Below are positions 62,064-64,000 of a stretch of 64,000 nt of DNA, in pieces. Source of the stretch: an uncultured Clostridia bacterium (GTDB taxonomy: Bacteria > Bacillota > Clostridia > TANB77 > CAG-508); assembly GCA_944392805.1 (NCBI GenBank), contig CALXXZ010000004.1, positions 103,806-167,805 on the forward strand, written 5' to 3'. The notes under the pieces were generated by a model. That model was not told where the DNA came from. It searched no databases and saw only the letters and a program-made list of their open reading frames with translations. A program made the position numbers and the translations under genes. Every line of letters begins with the position of its first letter. The first letter of the stretch is position 1.

Positions 62064-62648
62064 ATGATAGTAAAAAATCCAAATTTTGAAGTTTCAGCAG
62101 TTAGAGAAAATCAATATCCTAAAAATGGTTTACCTGAAATAGTTTTAGTTGGAAAATCTAATGTTGGTAAATCAAGTTTTATAAATACAATGATTAATAG
62201 AAAAAAATTAGCACGAACAAGTAGTGAACCTGGTAAAACTCGTCAACTTAACTTTTATAATATTGATAACTTATTTTATTTTGTAGATTTACCTGGTTAT
62301 GGTTATAGCAAAATGTCTAAACAAGAACAACTTAAGGTTGGAAATTTTATAGAACATTATTTAAAAAATAGACAAGAAATCTGCTTAATTATCTTTTTAG
62401 TTGATATTAGACATGACCCTACTTCAAATGATTTCTTGATGTATGATTATGTTATTAGAAGTGGTCTACCTTGCATGATTTTGGCAAATAAAGCTGATAA
62501 AATTGCAAAAACTAAAGTAGATGATTATGTTAAAAATATTCAAAAACAACTTAATCCAATTGGTGATATAACTACTCTTCCATTCTCATCTGAAAGAAAA
62601 GTTTACAGTGATGAGGTCTGGAAAATAATCGAAAAGCATATTATATGA
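62064..62648 (+). CDS. engB: Ribosome biogenesis GTP-binding protein YsxC/EngB
   Basis: A 194-aa essential GTPase for 50S assembly. G motifs: GKSNVGKSSFIN (G1), T in RTSSEPGKTRQLNFY (G2), DLPGYGYSKM (G3), ANKADK (G4), FSSERK (G5). Length is standard. AAAGGAG precedes the ATG. lon and clpX, common neighbours of engB, are not in the window. Confidence 0.96.
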   Translation: MIVKNPNFEVSAVRENQYPKNGLPEIVLVGKSNVGKSSFINTMINRKKLARTSSEPGKTRQLNFYNIDNLFYFVDLPGYGYSKMSKQEQLKVGNFIEHYLKNRQEICLIIFLVDIRHDPTSNDFLMYDYVIRSGLPCMILANKADKIAKTKVDDYVKNIQKQLNPIGDITTLPFSSERKVYSDEVWKIIEKHII

Positions 62649-62720
62649 GCTTAGTAATAAATATATAAAATAAATGAAAACATTTTGTATATCTAAGGTT
62701 TGAGATAGAAATTATTAATT

Positions 62721-62776
62721 AAAAACGATGAGGAATGTTCAATTTTACATTGAAGGAGGCTCATCGTTTTTATTTA
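62721..62776 (+). terminator. Long two-part hairpin after engB
   Basis: Outer stem AAACGATGAG/CTCATCGTTT (62723-62732 with 62760-62769). Inner stem TTCAAT/ATTGAA (62738-62743 with 62749-62754). A five-base internal loop lies on each side. TTTTTATTT follows. It is about 70 nt after engB, longer than a usual terminator. Confidence 0.7.
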
Positions 62777-62836
62777 TAATTTCTTCGAAAATCTTAGCTT
62801 ATCCAAAATGTTGTAATGGCTTTTATATATTTATCA

Positions 62837-63019
62837 CTAAGCCTTATCTAATTTCTTTGTAATTATTTTCAAAGCTTTAGGTCTTTCAAGAACAACAATA
62901 TGTCCACAACCTTGACATTTTAATTTAAAATCAACACCTATTCTAGTTATTTCCCATAAATTGCTTCCACAAGGATGAGATTTTTTTGTTTTAACTATAT
63001 CTCCTATTTGATAATCCAT
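62837..63019 (-). CDS. DUF951 family zinc-ribbon-like protein
   Basis: A 60-aa protein: IGDIVKTKKSHPCGSNLWEITRIG then KLKCQGCGHIVVLERPK. The C-x2-C and the upstream HPCG suggest one zinc site; this is the DUF951 pattern, widespread in Firmicutes and of unknown role. It starts 1 nt after gltX, so it is cotranscribed and probably translationally coupled. Confidence 0.88.
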   Translation of the reverse strand: MDYQIGDIVKTKKSHPCGSNLWEITRIGVDFKLKCQGCGHIVVLERPKALKIITKKLDKA

Positions 63020-63020
63020 A

Positions 63021-64000
63021 TTATTTCCCCATTTCTTTTATGGCTTTTTGAAATCTGTTAATTACATTTTCCTTTCCTAAAACTTTCATAATTTCATACA
63101 TATCTGGTGTATTTGTTCTTCCTGTTAATGCAACTCTAAGAACTGTACTCACATCTCCAACATGTGCTTTATACATACCTGGATTTGCTTTAAATTCTTT
63201 TACTTCTTTTGCATATCCCATTTCTCCAGCAAGTTCTTTTATTTTGTCAAACCAAGCTTGTTTATCATCATTTTCATCATAATATTTATCTATATATAGA
63301 TTTAATATTTTTTCTATACTTTCTTTATCTGAGATCACTTGGTATGGATATTCTTCAAAATTATCATCATACATATATTTTATATTTACTTTTACTTCTG
63401 ACCATTTTGAAATATCTTTTCTAGGTTTTTTATTTTCTCTTTCAATTCCAAATACTTTTAATGAATATTCTTTATCTTCTAACATGTTTACTAATTCTGA
63501 ATCATATTGTTTTGCCCATTCTAGAGATTTTTCATATACTTCTTCTGCAGTCATTTTTGATATTACTGTTTTTCCTATATCAAGTAATTTTACCATATCA
63601 AATAATGCTCCACTTACACTCATTTTATTTAATTGGAAGTCAAAGTCTTCAATTGGCTTATCTGGATTTGCTCTTCTCCAATTTTCAAATGTTGAATTAG
63701 CTATATTTAATAAATATTCTTTTACAGCATCTACTGGTATTCCTTCTTCTTTATAATAAGATACTGCCGCTTCTGGATCTTTTCTTTTACTTAATTTACG
63801 TTTATTTCCATTATCATTTTTCATGATTGGTGATATATGTGCATATTTTGGTGCTTTAAATCCTAATTCATGGAATAATTGTAAATGTAATGGTACAGAA
63901 GATAACCATTCATCACCACGAATTACATGTGTAGTTCTCATTAAATGATCATCTATTGCATGTGCAAAATGATATGTTGGTAATCCATCTGCTTTTATTA
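63021..64000 (-). CDS. gltX: Glutamyl-tRNA synthetase (5' part outside window)
   Basis: Charges tRNA-Glu. The frame is open to the window edge, giving about 326 codons of the C-terminal two thirds. GLPTYHFAHAIDDHLM and RTTHVIRGDEWLSS are catalytic-core motifs, and KRKLSKRKDP is the KMSKS-type loop. The anticodon-binding region follows (from about WRRANPDKPIEDF). The HIGH motif lies outside the window. DUF951 follows. Confidence 0.94.
   Translation of the reverse strand, partial: IKADGLPTYHFAHAIDDHLMRTTHVIRGDEWLSSVPLHLQLFHELGFKAPKYAHISPIMKNDNGNKRKLSKRKDPEAAVSYYKEEGIPVDAVKEYLLNIANSTFENWRRANPDKPIEDFDFQLNKMSVSGALFDMVKLLDIGKTVISKMTAEEVYEKSLEWAKQYDSELVNMLEDKEYSLKVFGIERENKKPRKDISKWSEVKVNIKYMYDDNFEEYPYQVISDKESIEKILNLYIDKYYDENDDKQAWFDKIKELAGEMGYAKEVKEFKANPGMYKAHVGDVSTVLRVALTGRTNTPDMYEIMKVLGKENVINRFQKAIKEMGK

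Overview
This window looks like a chromosome segment from a very AT-rich anaerobic Firmicute, most likely an uncultured gut-type clostridium. The signs are A/T-ending codons, strong Shine-Dalgarno sites, sigma-A type promoters (TTGACA-17-TATAAT), sporulation genes (dpaA, spoVG, bofA), a PASTA kinase/phosphatase pair, a one-operon type II fatty-acid synthesis cluster, and a pilin-like leader on a surface leucine-rich-repeat (LRR) protein. No rRNA, CRISPR array or intact transposase gene was seen.

Layout. 1-3.9 kb: minus-strand envelope glycan operon (GT2, DUF2304, GT2, galE, and an LtaS-like sulfatase cut by the window edge). 3.9-6.8 kb: secreted GH25 muramidase with six repeats. 6.8-13.5 kb: rsgA, an hsp20 under a CIRCE-like operator, and the operon U32 peptidase-rlmN-prpC-prkC. 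13.6-17.5 kb: a (p)ppGpp synthetase-like gene, trmR, a 41-aa acidic mini-gene, a TPR protein and a Cys-rich protein. 17.5-23.2 kb: typA, plsC, a P-loop protein, a membrane GT2 and the LRR protein. 23.5-35.1 kb: the fab/acc cluster (fabH, unknown anchored protein, fabD, fabG, fabF, accB, fabZ, accC, flavin reductase, accD, accA, fabI), interrupted by an opposite-strand orphan gene and lacking acpP. 35.2-44.6 kb: tsaE, uppP, dpaA, a TPR protein, two tandem acidic paralogues, rimO, rng, pth, spoVG. 44.9-50.8 kb: murC, then an accessory island (ADP-ribosyltransferase, transglutaminase-like protein, small protein, MazF-like toxin, a candidate small RNA) and tRNA-Thr. 50.9-64 kb: CPBP protease, cadherin-like membrane protein, dockerin-bearing glucosaminidase, long U32 peptidase, small orphan gene, bofA, yaaL, serS, purA, engB, DUF951 and the 3' part of gltX.

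How genes fit together. Envelope biogenesis recurs throughout: teichoic-acid or glycan transfer, muramidase and glucosaminidase, uppP, murC, fatty acids, plsC, PASTA signalling. Translation and tRNA quality control is the second theme: rlmN, rimO, trmR plus two U32 proteins (probably the tRNA wobble-uridine hydroxylation pathway), tsaE, pth, rsgA, typA, engB, serS, gltX.

Most unusual items: the ART/transglutaminase/small-protein operon with a shared C-terminal amphipathic tail; a class of single-gene units with their own promoter and terminator and codon use unlike their neighbours; a dispersed GGGGAC-N-GTCCCC palindrome family; a 102-bp foldback element with a half-copy elsewhere; and a candidate ~87-nt RNA. 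All calls come from reading the sequence; no database search was run.
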